NCBI RefSeq assembly: GCF_001522545.3 | Contig: NC_031769.1 | Coordinates: forward strand, 21,971,419 to 22,035,418 | DNA length: 64,000 bases | From: Parus major | Lineage: Eukaryota; Chordata; Aves; Passeriformes; Paridae | Direction: 5' to 3' | Shown: positions 27,501 through 40,854 of the stretch, one piece after another | Layout of the letters: every line of letters begins with the position of its first letter | How positions within the stretch are numbered: position 1 is the first letter of the stretch | The notes under the pieces: generated by a model | Databases searched by the model: none | What the model was told of the DNA's origin: nothing | The model's input: only the letters and a program-made list of their open reading frames with translations | Translations under genes and position numbers: made by a program

Positions 27501-30500
27501 AGTTTTTATATGTAGCTTTTTATATGAAGTCTGGAGAGATCAGCTCTGGTTTCACTTGTGTTGTGAGGGATAGATCTGCACCCATCTAAATTTGATTGAA
27601 GTCATATTACACACATTTCAGTGTAGGTTTGAATAAATCGTATGACTTGTGTCTGCAGAACAAGGCTATGCACAAACTCAGGCATGATCAGAATCCACTA
27701 TTATATAATTCCTTTGACTCCTGTGATGGTGGCAGAGATTGTTGTTAGGTGAAGTCAGTCATGGATCCCCTCCTAGAGGGGCACAGCATCATGTGCTCTG
27801 AGACAGCACTGGATTTATAGGCAGCCAGCCTCAAGTGAATATTGCCACAGTGTGGCTCATGAGTGCAGGTGAAAGAGCATGCTTGATGACAGTGTGCTCC
27901 TCTGCTGTGTTCCTTCAGTGTGGCACTAGTCCTGTTCCCTTTTACAAGTTTTCATTTATTTTAGGAGGCCTAAGGAAGCTTCTGCTACTACAGCCCTTTC
28001 AAAATTCTAGAAATATGAAAGCATCCAAATCTGTTTTTACCTTATGAACAAGACTCAAATCCTGCAATTAGCTTTATGTGCATTTCGTTCTGTATCTGTA
28101 AATAATTCCATCAGGATAAGTGAATGTTATTGAGCAATTCTGTTCTTCTTCTTCCAATTTAGAAAACAAGATATGTTATCTTGAAATGAAGAATGTGTTT
28201 CAGTCTGATTTTTTTTAAGTCAAATACTTCATCTCTAAGCATATATGTAAAACAAATGCAGGCTGTGCACTAGCAACTTACTGATGACTGAAGAAAGTTT
28301 TTCACTTCTATAGCCCTGCTTTTGCTTTCATTGTCTAAATTCTAAGAAGCAATTAATTTGTTTCTATAGCATTGGAATATGCCAGAGAGTGAGTCTGTTG
28401 GGTATATTTTAGGCACTATTCAGGTATAAGAAAAGCAGCTCTTGTGTATTGGATTGCTTTGCTTAACTGCTTGAAATATGATACTTGATTTTTCAATCCT
28501 TTATTGAGAAAGGATGAACATTTTATGAAGTAATCAGAATTCTGAGTATTTACTGCATTATAACTAAAGCTACTGTATGTGCAGGTCATCAGCCAACAAA
28601 TGCAAACTATAAAATCCAGATGGCTGAAGGAGGATTAGTAGAAGCTCTTGTTTTGTCACTACCATTAGTTGAAAATCAACTTACTGAGAAGTTGTGGGTA
28701 CTTAAAGCTCTCCAGCATCTTTCCACCTCTGGTTAGTACAAACTGTTCTTTCAATAATCTTATTACCACTGATCTCAGATCATTTGTTCTGTGAACATGC
28801 CTGAAACAATTATTGACCTATAGAGAACTAATTACTCTGATTTGCATAATTTCAGGAGTAAATTGTGAACAAATGGTGAAGACCCAAGCAGCCAGCAGGC
28901 TTTGTTTGTATCTAAATGGTGCTGATCCCTCAGGACAGCTAGTGTTCCGTTCCTCAGATATCCTATGGAACCTGCTAGAAAGCACCTCAAAAGAAGAAGT
29001 TACTAATCAGCTCAGGAGCTTGGAATGTGCGCAGTAAGTACAAGGAGCGTTTTATGAATTAATTTTGTAATTTTGGAGACATCTAAAGTATTCTATTGTG
29101 TAGCATTTTGCTGGAAATTAACTGAGAGAAATGCAAATGGGTCTCTGATTACATCCTCATTAAGTTTTCAGTATTAACACAGTTGTTGCTGTTACAGGGC
29201 AAGAACAAGGCGCTTCCTGCACAGTGCAGGAGGAATAGCTCTACCAATTGCTTTGTACTGTAAAAGAGTTAATTGCAGAATTTTCAAGCTCCATTAGGCT
29301 CAACAGGCCAGTATTCCCTCACTGTTGAAGTGCTGATGTTCTAAAATTACAAGGAATTTCTACACCATGATATACAAGGTTTATTTCTAGATTCTCTGCT
29401 GGAGTAAATAACAGGTTCTTCCTTAGACTGTTTTACCTATTTAAGATTAGACTATTTCTTCTCAGTAATCATTTAGCAACATCCAGTTCCACATTTGAGA
29501 AAATCCAGTGTCTTTGTATTAATTAATTAATTATAACTAATAATTATAATTAATGTAATTAATTAATTATAACACAAACAGTGGAAGATGCAATTTTTAA
29601 TACATGCATCTTGCATCTATGAATACATTGGATATCTAGTGATACCCAAAAGAAATCACTTCATAATAAAATTTTAAGTATGTTACTTGCAGTTAAACCC
29701 TAAGGCTTTGAAAAGTATGATGCTGAATGAGGATTCATATACATAGAGCTGTCCAGCATTAAAATACCAAAGGAAAAGGTAAAACACATTTCATTTTTCT
29801 TTAAGTGCTTTGAAAGAAGTATTTGCAGCCCTCCTCACGCGTGGCTTCCGGCACTGTGATTATCAGCTACGGAATGACCTCTTGGTGATTGCCACATTAC
29901 TAGCTAAAAACCCTGCAGTACATATGATTGTAAGTATTTAGAGTTGTATTCCAGAGACTGATAACTTCTCCTTAGCTTTTATAGGCTTGGTATTCTTCCC
30001 CATTACAGTTCTAGGGTTTTTTTCTACTGTGTCTCCAGTGCTTTTTTCTTTCTTGGATTTGCTGAGCAAGAAAGCATTTTTTCTTTCTGCAACTGTCTTT
30101 ACTTCAAAAAGACTTAAAATCTTTAGGTCATTAGCCCAGAATACTAGAATCAACCTTACTTAATACTTAGAAAATCACATTAACATTATTTATGTGCAAA
30201 ATTTAACATTAATTCTTGTATTCTTGTATGAACTCTTGAATGTGCCACTCTCCTATAATGAGTTTTGCACTAAATCTCATTTGTTGTTTCAAGATGTAGG
30301 CTATATTCAGATGACCCAAATTCAATGTGTGCCTCATAACTTGGAACAAGAAGGGTGTCCAAAAATCAGCTCAGGAGCTTGAAGTAAGATTCTGAGAAAA
30401 TAATTACTTAGATCCAGTTAATAAGAGGCACATAAATTCTTCTAAAGACAAGTCACATAATGCAGTACCATGACTTGCCTGAAATGTAGATGACTCATTC

Positions 30501-33500
30501 TTTTGTAATATTCCAGAATTTTAATGAGGAACCTGCAGAGAAATTAACTTTTTATAGACATTTATATTGCTTTAGTCTCTTGTTTTACACTTGAGATTTA
30601 CAAATTCAAATGAAGTTATGACATACATACTGAATAATTAAGAAATCAGATCCCTGTAGATCTATTGTCTGTTCAGGAATATGTTATTTTCGTCTTCAGA
30701 AGAAGTTTTCCAATTGGCTGTATTACTAAATGAAGATTACAGACTTTTCATTCAAGCTTTTCATTTAACACCAACTAGCATGAAATGTCTGTTATACTAT
30801 TGCAGGAACATATTGGATATCTAAAACATTCAAATTGTTTATATGGCTGTAGAAACAGGACATTTTATTCCTACAAGATAAGCAAACTAGATATGTATTT
30901 TTAATTCCTTATACTAAAAGGAGGAATAATTGTTTCTACACAAAGAAAATATTAAAATTCTTGAATTTAGGTTCTTTACCCTCAGCCTGCCTAGAGATTT
31001 TACAAGGTATAAATATCAGGTAGAAAAAACATTAGCATTCAATCCTGCCTTTTTTCCGTAATTTGCTTCAGAATATTCCCTTCTTAATATACTATCCAAG
31101 CAACTTCAGAAAAGTCTGTCTTGTATTTTACATAGTTCACAAATCAGCACAAGAATCTGAGCCTTCAAAAAGGAAAAGTTTTCTCATCACAAGCAAACCG
31201 TAAAATATACTTAAACTTCATAATTATATTAATTATTATCTCTGTGTTAGAACAAAATGGTTTGCTAATTGCTTACCTCAGAAACAAAACTCTTTTGCCT
31301 CTAATGTGCTCCATAGACACCTCCTTGCTTTGGTCCTATCCCTAGTTATATTAGACATTTTTTTCCTTCTGTTAGCTCTCTAGGAGCTGTGATTTACAAG
31401 ATTTTATTTTCTGAGCTTTTCATATGTGATACCGGTAAATTTTTGCCCATACATGCAGTTTTCATATGTTACTTGTAAATGCAATGAACTCAAAGTGCAC
31501 TGGTATGCACAACTGATGCCACAAAATTATATGTACTGATGACCCTGATGGAGAATGTGACCAAATGCATTTTAAAAAACACTGCTCTAGGAGCACTGAG
31601 AATATGGTTTCATTGTGTTAGATTATAGTAGTGAATACATGTGTTTGGGACTTCCCCACAGAAGTTCAGACTTGTACTGAATGAAACAGGCGTTTAACTA
31701 ATTGTACCCTTAGGACTGCAGTTAGTTATTGTTGTATAATGTCCAAATGGTTGTTCTCTTCTTTGATAAAATTCTGTTTATTCTGCCATAGGATACATTA
31801 AATTCTGTGTTCTGAAGAAAAACGTCAAACCAATATTAAATCATAAGTGTTAACTTCACTCCAATTTAATTTAATTAATGTATGTTTTTTGAATGCCTAT
31901 TAGGAAAGTGGATTTGCAAAGCTCTTAATAGTACTTGCAACATTTACTGAAGGTAAGATACTCCATACTGCATAATTACATAATTTTTGCTTTTAATTAT
32001 GATTTTTTTGTAATTTATCTACCATTTCCTTCATAGTTAAACTTCCCAATCCCTTCGTAAAAGGTTTTAAACTTACTTACTCGTATGAGGATTTTGAGAT
32101 GAAGAAGTTACTATTTAATATAATAGGAATTTTATCTAAAGATCTATCTGCTGCACAGGTAAGTTGTAACAGAACAGAAATAATAATAATAACAATAATA
32201 ATAATAATAATGATAAAAAATAAGACAAAATTCACAAGAATATTACTTATCTGTCCATCTGTACATAGTCCAGTACACTGAAATTATCTGTTCTCCAAAT
32301 CAAGAATTCATACATAACTGCAGACCAAGTCCTGCTGCTGGAGAACAGCATACAATTTCTATTTCAGAAAGTTGCAAACTTAAACCATGCTAGGAAAATT
32401 GCTGACAACTGACTGCAGAGCATTATTGAAATACACCCAAAGAACATAATAAAATTTAGCAAACCACAATCTGTGGGAAAGCTACAGAATATAAAAAGAG
32501 TTTGCCTGTACTTGTAGTGTTTATGACATAGTTTCTCAAAAAATAATTTTGTTAGTGTAGGACAGATAAAGTTGAATCATCCTCTAGATTTTTCTTATTT
32601 GCATGTGAAACCTGTAAACTGTCTCTCTTTTTCTTTGTCTGGACTCTGCAGCTCCTCAGTGAAAATCATGTGATGCCAGCTTTGCTTTATTATGTAAAAA
32701 AAAATGAAAAGCCTGGATTTCAGGACTGGTCTGCTTCCCAATATGAAGAATTACAGCTTCATGCAATTGCTGTTTTAGCTTCAGTGGCTCCTGTGTTAGT
32801 AGATAAATATTTGTCCTGCCGAGCGAATACTCTTCTCCTTGTGTTTCTAGAATGGTGTCTAGGCCAAGGTCAGTGGGTACTCATGGCTTTCACACACAGG
32901 TAACCTCAAAACAACTTCAAAGTTCAACTGAACCTACTTTCTTTGACAGGAAAGGAAAATGTAAAACTCCTGATGTCAGAATAATTCTTTTTCATAGGCC
33001 ACCTGGGAAACAAGTATTTCCAAGAAACAACTAACAATCCTTTTTTTTTTCCCTACTGAATTATAAGCTGGTGCTCCTTTCCCTGTGTTCCACTATATTG
33101 ATATTCCTTCAGACAAACACATCTATTGTCTGTTTTTTAAGTGAGCCAGGCCCTTCCCTTGTGGCAAGAAGACCAAGCAGTAATTCCTGCCAATAGAGAG
33201 TTCACATTAACTCAGAGTTGTACATAATGAGACAGGTTCCAGACTAAAGCTGGCTTCTGGGCAGCAGATAAGAGTGTGGGCTAAGCAGAAAGATAACTAA
33301 GCACACTCAGTTTTGTTGACCAGATTTCTAAGGATATAAATTTTTGTCATAAAATTTTTCATCATAAAAGTGGTATGTCTTCCTAGGAAGAAATTTTAAT
33401 TTAGGTTGAACTGAGATCAAAAGGTTGATATTAAATGTCATGCTAAACATAATAAGTTTCGAGTTTGTAAAACTGCTCATGAACCTAGTAAGGTTAAAAA

Positions 33501-36500
33501 ATGTATAATAATTTAAATGTTCACTAAAATATTACCTTTCTTATGCATCTAAACAGTATAGTCCTCCACAGAAAGGCTTATTACTGGATGGTTTTAAACA
33601 GAGTAATTTATAACTTCAACAGAGTTTGGGGGTTTTTGTTGTGTTTTGAGGGTTTGTGGGGTTTTTTGTTTTTTTTTTTTTGGTTTGGGTTTTTGTGGTT
33701 GGGTGTTTTTGTGGTTTGGTTTGGGGGTTTTTTTTGTTCGTTTGGTTGGGCGTTTTGTTTTGTTTTGTTTTTGTCTTTATTTTTCCAGCACATTATTCTG
33801 GACATAGATTGTCTGCCAAAGCGAGTGTTCCCTGTGATTGCTCCACAGATCATTTCTATGGTCAAGGTAACAGTTTCCATGGAACAGATGGTCGTGGCAA
33901 CAAACTTGCACAAATGCGCTACGGCATCCGAGTGCTGAGATCTGTTGTGGCCCTTTATGATGATGCTGTGAGCACTGATTTGTATGACCAGGGAGCAATT
34001 AGCCAGCTACTGGGTAAAGCACAAGTTGTATCACTGTTCTTTAATTAGCACATTTTTGTTGACACTAAGAATGTTCATGTGTTTCTGTGTGCCGTGCTTT
34101 TGTTGTGTCATTCCTTTGACTGCTGAAAAACTAAAGAGAAATCTCTACCAATTAATCCAAGATGTAACTGATTCAATGTTAATTTTTTTTCCATTTCAAT
34201 ACACATTGAATGAGTTAAGCAAACCAGACAGTTTTAAAAGTCTAGATGTTTAATTTCAGAGTGAAAGCTGCCCCTTCTCGCTTTAGGTAGATCTTGTTTT
34301 CAATGTGGCAGTCCCCAGAAACTTCAGCCCATGAGTATTTTTCCATCTAGGTCTATCATGGTGTTGCTTTCCACAACTCCTCTTTAGTGCAGAATAAAGC
34401 TAATAACAAGGTACCTTTATGTGAACAATGTGAAGAAAAAAAGCAGAATAAAACTGCTTAATCACTGCTCCTTCAATTTTAGAGGATTTCTTGTTCAGCA
34501 ACACATACCTACTATTAAATTTTGGCTTAAGTTACAAAACAAACTGGATTAAGTTTTTTCATTGCAATAACAGAAAGTTTTCAGTACTCTGAGGGAAACA
34601 TAAGAGGAAAGATGCTTTGGAATTCAAAGAGTATGTTCTAATAAAAAGCCTGGAAATGAAGTATTTTATAGCCTCAGTTTAACTCCAGTGAAAACTCTGT
34701 GGAAACCTAAAGCTTTTAGTGAAATCAAAATTAATACTGTACCTTACATATCAGAATTAAGTAATTTTTCTTGCTCTGGGGGAGTTTTGTGTGTGAATGC
34801 TCTCTTGACATAGTGGTTCCAAGGCTGATTTTCTCAGCAATGGTGGGATTTCGTGTCTTTCCCACATTTCCACTGTCAGTTTAAACATTTGTGAAGCTGC
34901 AGAGTAGCATGAACCAGCCAGTTTGTTGTCTTTTTCTAAGAGTTCTTTAACTCATATCTGTTTCCTGAATTCCTTGCACTGGCACAATATAAGGGGCAGC
35001 ACAGAGTCTGAACAAGGGAGAAGTCAGTGCAAGCTGCTGTCATTAACTCTGTCACCAAGAGTAAAGGCTGTGAAACTGCAGCATCAGAGTGCTGCACTTC
35101 TGGAAGCTATTATTAAAACACAGGAGATAAAACTGAGCTTATTTTAAAAATTCTTTCATGTAAATTTGAGTTTTTTAAAAAGCAGCAGCTGTAATAGAGT
35201 TTTGACTTGTGTATAGGGGCATTCTTATATATAAAATATATACATTTACAGACATCTTAAAGTATGCAGCAGACAAATCTAAAGAAAAAGAAGGTACCGT
35301 TCTACTGGAAATCCAAGCTGACATATTATTTATTTTGTCTGTTCTCTGTGAAAATGATGTCCACAGAAAGGTACGTATATTTCCATCTTCTACTGTGCAG
35401 AAAATGTCAAAACATACTATATTTTTTTTAAGGGACACTGCTTTTTTGTGTTTTAATTGAAAAGCAGGTGTCATTTGTAGCTCATTGTTAACAAGTCATG
35501 TTTCTTGACACAGCTAAAATACAAAAACACTCAGAAATCCACTAGCAAGTGTTGAACCTACTTGCTTAATTTACATTATTTTGGAATTGATATATGGAAG
35601 TATGTTAAGGAATGAATTAGCACTTTGGAAAAACTGAAAATCTTTTTTCCTATCTGTATATCCTGCTCTAACAAGTGGACCAAATTTATTACGATACAAA
35701 CATTTACATTTCCCATTGTATTTTCTTACATGTTTAAATTTAGTAAATATTGATTAAGAAACATTGCTTTAATTAACATTTCAACAGGAACTCTTCAGCT
35801 GTGAAGGAATTGATAGACTTATCCCATTCTTTAAGATGGATCCAAGGAAGTTATGTATTGGATTAGGCTACAATTGTCTCCTCCTCAGTGCCCTCGACTG
35901 CTTGTGGTTAGTGAAATACTTTAGTAGCAGCAACTCGGAAAAATGTCAAGTCTTGTATTTGTTAGGTCTGCAATGCCATGACCTTTCTCTGCACACATAG
36001 GCCTTTCTTCTGTTTATAATGTAGAAAAATCTTCCATAAAGTTTGACTAATTAAAAACAATGCAAAATAAATGGAATATACTGCATGTAAGATTTTCTAA
36101 ATATGGATTCAGTGTGACAACCTCTCTCCCCACACAAAGTGACCTTCTGACATGCAGAATTACTCAAGACTTTCTAAGAGAGGCATGTTGTTAGAGTGTG
36201 TAAATAACTTCAGAGAAGTAAACAGCAGGCAAGAATAGACCAATATTAGAAAAAAAAAAAAGTGTAAGCATAAGAATTATTTGTAAACTGGCTATATTGG
36301 GCTAGAAATATTTTAAGGATTGACAATACATAGGAGGAAAATAAAAATTTACTTTGTTTTAAGCCAGAGGTTGATAAATACATTAAAACTCAAATATGTT
36401 TGCTGGGAGAAATACCAATGCAGGAGATCTCTTTGGTTTCTCTGTTAATGACCATAGGAGAGGAAATAAAGAAGCAACAGCAACATGAATGCTGGCTTTA

Positions 36501-39500
36501 TGATAATTTTAATCTGAGAAAAGCAAACTGTTGCCAAAAAATGTCTTGCTTGACTCACTCCTTTGATTTTGCTGGCAGAAATATCCACACAGCCCTACAA
36601 TAAATCAGATTAGGGACATGACCTGGTTAAATTTTAAACATATTTACTGAGTTAGTTTCAGTTCAAATACATACTCCAATTCATTGAGAGCCTGCCAAAT
36701 TTCTTAGGCTGCTTAAAGGATGGTATGCCACCTGCAGGAGAAGAAAGAGCAGTCTAGCAGGGTATATTTAGTTACAGGTGTAAATGAAAAGGCACGTGAA
36801 ACATGATTTTTCTGCTCCCTGAAGGTATGAAACATTTATATTGCATACCAAATGGTATGCAATTCAGCAAGATAAATGAGATGATTGTAGAATGTTCAGA
36901 AGCATAAAAGTGTTTCTACATAAGTGAAATTATTTCTGTTTAAGGTCCTGTGTCATTGGATGTTCCGTTGCAGAGGACTGTTTTATTGAAAAACAAGGCA
37001 TTTTCCTCCTTCTGGATTTGTTGGCAGTAGGTATTTTTATTACTGGTTTTGTAGAATGAAAGAGTAGGAAAACAACATGGGAAGTTGCATAATTTTTGTT
37101 GCAGTTTCTCCTAAGACTGGCGTAATACTAAAAGAAAAAATCCAAACAAACAAAAAATCCCACCAAAACCAACAAAAAAAAAAACCAAACCACAAACAAA
37201 CAAAAAAACCCCAGTACATTTAATTCCCCGAGACAGACCCAGATATCTGCTCAGAAATTATCAGATAGATTTTCCCTGTATCTTTTTTCTTTTTTTTTTT
37301 TGAATACGTATTTGACAGAGGGAGTTTTTAATTTAACAAAACTATACTATTTTAGCAAGGAAAACCCAAACTATGCTCTTAGTTTGGATGACATCTCTCT
37401 TTAGAAAAGCACTTCAGTTCTTCATATTTAAGTTAGTAAGAGCACTTGATGGTTTGAACATTTTTTATGTTTGAAGTTACTTTGTACATGTATCTTGTGT
37501 GTAGAGCTGCTTCTGTGGATCTTGGACCTAGAGCTGGCACAGACATTTCACTTCTTTTGAAGTAAAAACATCTTCCTTGGTTCATTCACTCCTTATTCAC
37601 ACTGGTTGTTCCGTCAGCCCCGATGTTCTTGCAGTGCAAGGCTGCAGACCCTCAGAATAACAGAATCATGGAATGGCCTGGGTTGGAATAGGGCCTTAAA
37701 CATCATCCAGTTCCAGCTCCCCTGGCCATGGGCAGGGCCACCTTCCACTAGATCATGTTGCCCAAAGCCACAGCCTGTCCTGTCCAGCCTTCAGGCTTGG
37801 GACATCCACAGCTTCTCTGAGCAAGCTGTTCCAGTCCCTCATCAGCCTCAAAATAAGGAATTTTTTCCCAATATTTAATCTAAACTGACCCTCTTTCACT
37901 TGGAAGCCCTTGCCTCCTCTCGGCTGCTGCCAAAAGATCTGGCCACAAAACAGAAGATGTGCTGTGTGGTACTGCTCAGCCTCTGCCTTCAGAGTCTGTT
38001 TCTTACAACAATAAACCTTGGTTGCAGTGTATTCTCCAGCATATGATCCTGGAGCCATGTACTGTGTAATTCTACACACAGGAATGCCCCTTAAATGATC
38101 CTGCACTCATGTCCCTCATGTTCCAGGATTTATGGATCTTTGCATAGCAGGATTCCAGAAACTTTAAAGACTTGCAAGTTTATACAAGGATTTTGTGCAA
38201 GTACTAGTGATGGAAAGCTTGCAGTTACCTGCAATACACATACATAATACACAATTTATCAGAAAGTAGACATCGCTGTGTTTTGAACAGTTTACAACTT
38301 TCTTTACTTTTTCCTTGACCAAGTCAAAGGAACAGAACCTGTGCAATATAATCCTTGGAATCTTGGTTGAATTTTCTGACAACCCTAAAACCACTTTGCA
38401 CATGCGTGTCTGGCGAGGGAAGAGAGATCAAACAGCAGCTAACCTTCTAATACAGTTATGGAGACAGGAGGAGTTGGATTTGGGAGTCAAACGTGATCAG
38501 TATGGAAAGATTATTGGTGAGTTTTATGATGCATGTGGAACTGTGAGAAATCCAGTAAAATAATGACATTATTTGCTTTTTTAGTCTCAATTCTGATGAC
38601 AGTAAATAACAGCATTTATGGCTTTATACTATAATTCTTGCCAAACCTAAAATATCTTCCATTTGATTTATTTTTATTTCATTTTATTTATTCAATAATT
38701 TTCATTGCATTTTGGCCACTATATGGCATTTTCTACCTCAGCTGGGAAGGAACCAAGTATTGAACAGAACCATGACCAGCTTTTCTAATGCTGGGCAGTT
38801 GAACTGTTTAATTTCTTCTACAAAAGGCAATGTGTTTTGTCATATGTTGTAAATAGAACTGAGTGCTGTTCTCACAAATTTTTAGTCATGCTAATTAAAA
38901 TTTCCCGACCCAAATTATGTTCAAACTCTTGGCTAAACAATAAAAATTTTGGTGTCCACAAAGTAAGGTGGATTTCCTCTCCAAGTTTGGTAACATACTA
39001 CCTCTTCATTCTTCTACTCTGGTTTTGTGCTTTTATATTATTAGACACTAAGAGACCTCTTGCTACCAGCTTCCAGAAACAGCAAAAGGTCATACCAGTG
39101 CCTGCCAGCTGTCCCAGTTTTGCCATCATGGAAATTTCAGAGAACATACGGGCAAAGATTTATTCATTATTTTGCAAGCTAGGTAAGACAAATGAATTGC
39201 CTTGTTGGTGTCATATTTGTCATTAAACTGAACTTGTTCACTGGTGATCAGTAAAGTGGCTATAAAAAAAAAAACAAGGTCTAAGGAAACGTTGTGATTC
39301 AGTATCAGTACTCTCTCATTAATAGATGTTTGGTTGTTATGTTTTTTTAAAAAGTCCCTCTTTATTGGGATTTCAAGGTTTCCCTACTACTTTGCTGCTC
39401 CAGCCACCAGGAAGAATTTTCTTGGGACTATACCTAAAATTCTCTTGAAATTCTCTGCAATTTATTCTCCCACACACAATATCTCTTTCACAAATTTTAG

Positions 39501-40822
39501 CTCTTCTACATTTATTTCTATAGATTGAGAAAGTTACTTACTCATTGATTGCATTTTCTAACATCTCTAATTATTCTTTTTTTTTCTGGAGTCTTTCCAA
39601 TTGGTTCAAATTCTTCTTGGTCTGTAAGTGTCCCAAAGCTGACCACAGTAGTCCAGTACTCACTGCCAGATAGAGTTATGATGCTCTACACATCTTGTAA
39701 ATAAACATTCAGACATAAGTGTAACAATAGCTGCATTCCTAGTGGCATGATGTTGTTTGCTCATTCAACTTAGAATGTTGTACAGTCATCTGGCATCCTG
39801 GATTTGTACAGGTGGCCATTCCTACAGTTAGAATTTTCTATTTGTCCTTACTGAATTAAATTCTGTGTTTTTAGATAATTTTTCAGAGTGGCAAGATTAA
39901 TTTGCACTTAAAATTAATTTGCACTTAAATTAATATTTTCATTCAAAGTATGGCAGTCCCTCTTAATTTTTCATTGTTTGCACACTGAACATGAACACTT
40001 GTTACACCCATGTGTTAAAATCTAGACTGAAGTCAAGATAACTGATAAATTCTTCCACATCCATGAGATTTTTTTCTATCTGTAGACAAAAGTTGGGTCT
40101 TAGTTTTCTGTAATTCATGTTGGATATTAATTTTAGTTACTGTTAACATTTAGCTGCATAAACATTATTTGTCTAATTATTTTTGGGGTGGGGAGTTTTA
40201 GGCTTATTTTTGTTTTTATGTCTATCCTCTGCAGGTTCAAAGATGATCAATAATTGCTCTGAAATTGTTTATCTTCTAGGTAAAACCAGTTCTCTGCTTT
40301 ACCTAGAGAATGAACTGGTTTGAAAACATCCTTAGTTTCTCTAACAACCTATAGCAACTTGCTCCTCTGTAACCCAGGTTCATACTAATTTTAGTAGTGT
40401 TAATTATGTTAAATGTCAGATTACAGCTGGATTCTTTACTAAAATAAAAAGGCATAAGATTTTCTTCCAGCTTTTTCCTATATTCACAGATACCTTCCAT
40501 GTTAGTTATATACATTGTACTATCTCCTGTGAAGTACTGAAATTATATGAAAGTAGATTTGGAAATATTCTATAGTCTTTTCCCAGCAACTTCCTCTTAC
40601 TATTAAGCTCCATAATAGCCTGTAACATGATGATCCAGAAAAGCAGTGGTGGTAAATGGTCTTTATTTACAGTATTTCTTAGGTTCAAAACATGATGTAA
40701 TTATACTCTACACTGATGCTACTTTCCCAGTTACCACACAGGTGACATGAAGTCTAGAAAGAGATTTGATAGACTATATTTAGATTTTTTTTAATTAAGT
40801 GCCATTATCCTTCAGTGTGCAA

Positions 40823-40854
<32 letters not shown>

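Noticed and set aside
33543..34048. Open frames through the G/T-rich tract (Phe/Gly/Val-rich, and Lys/Asn/Pro-rich on the other strand)
   Set aside because: Low-complexity composition. Only the part from 33849 (or possibly 33789) is CFAP69 coding sequence.
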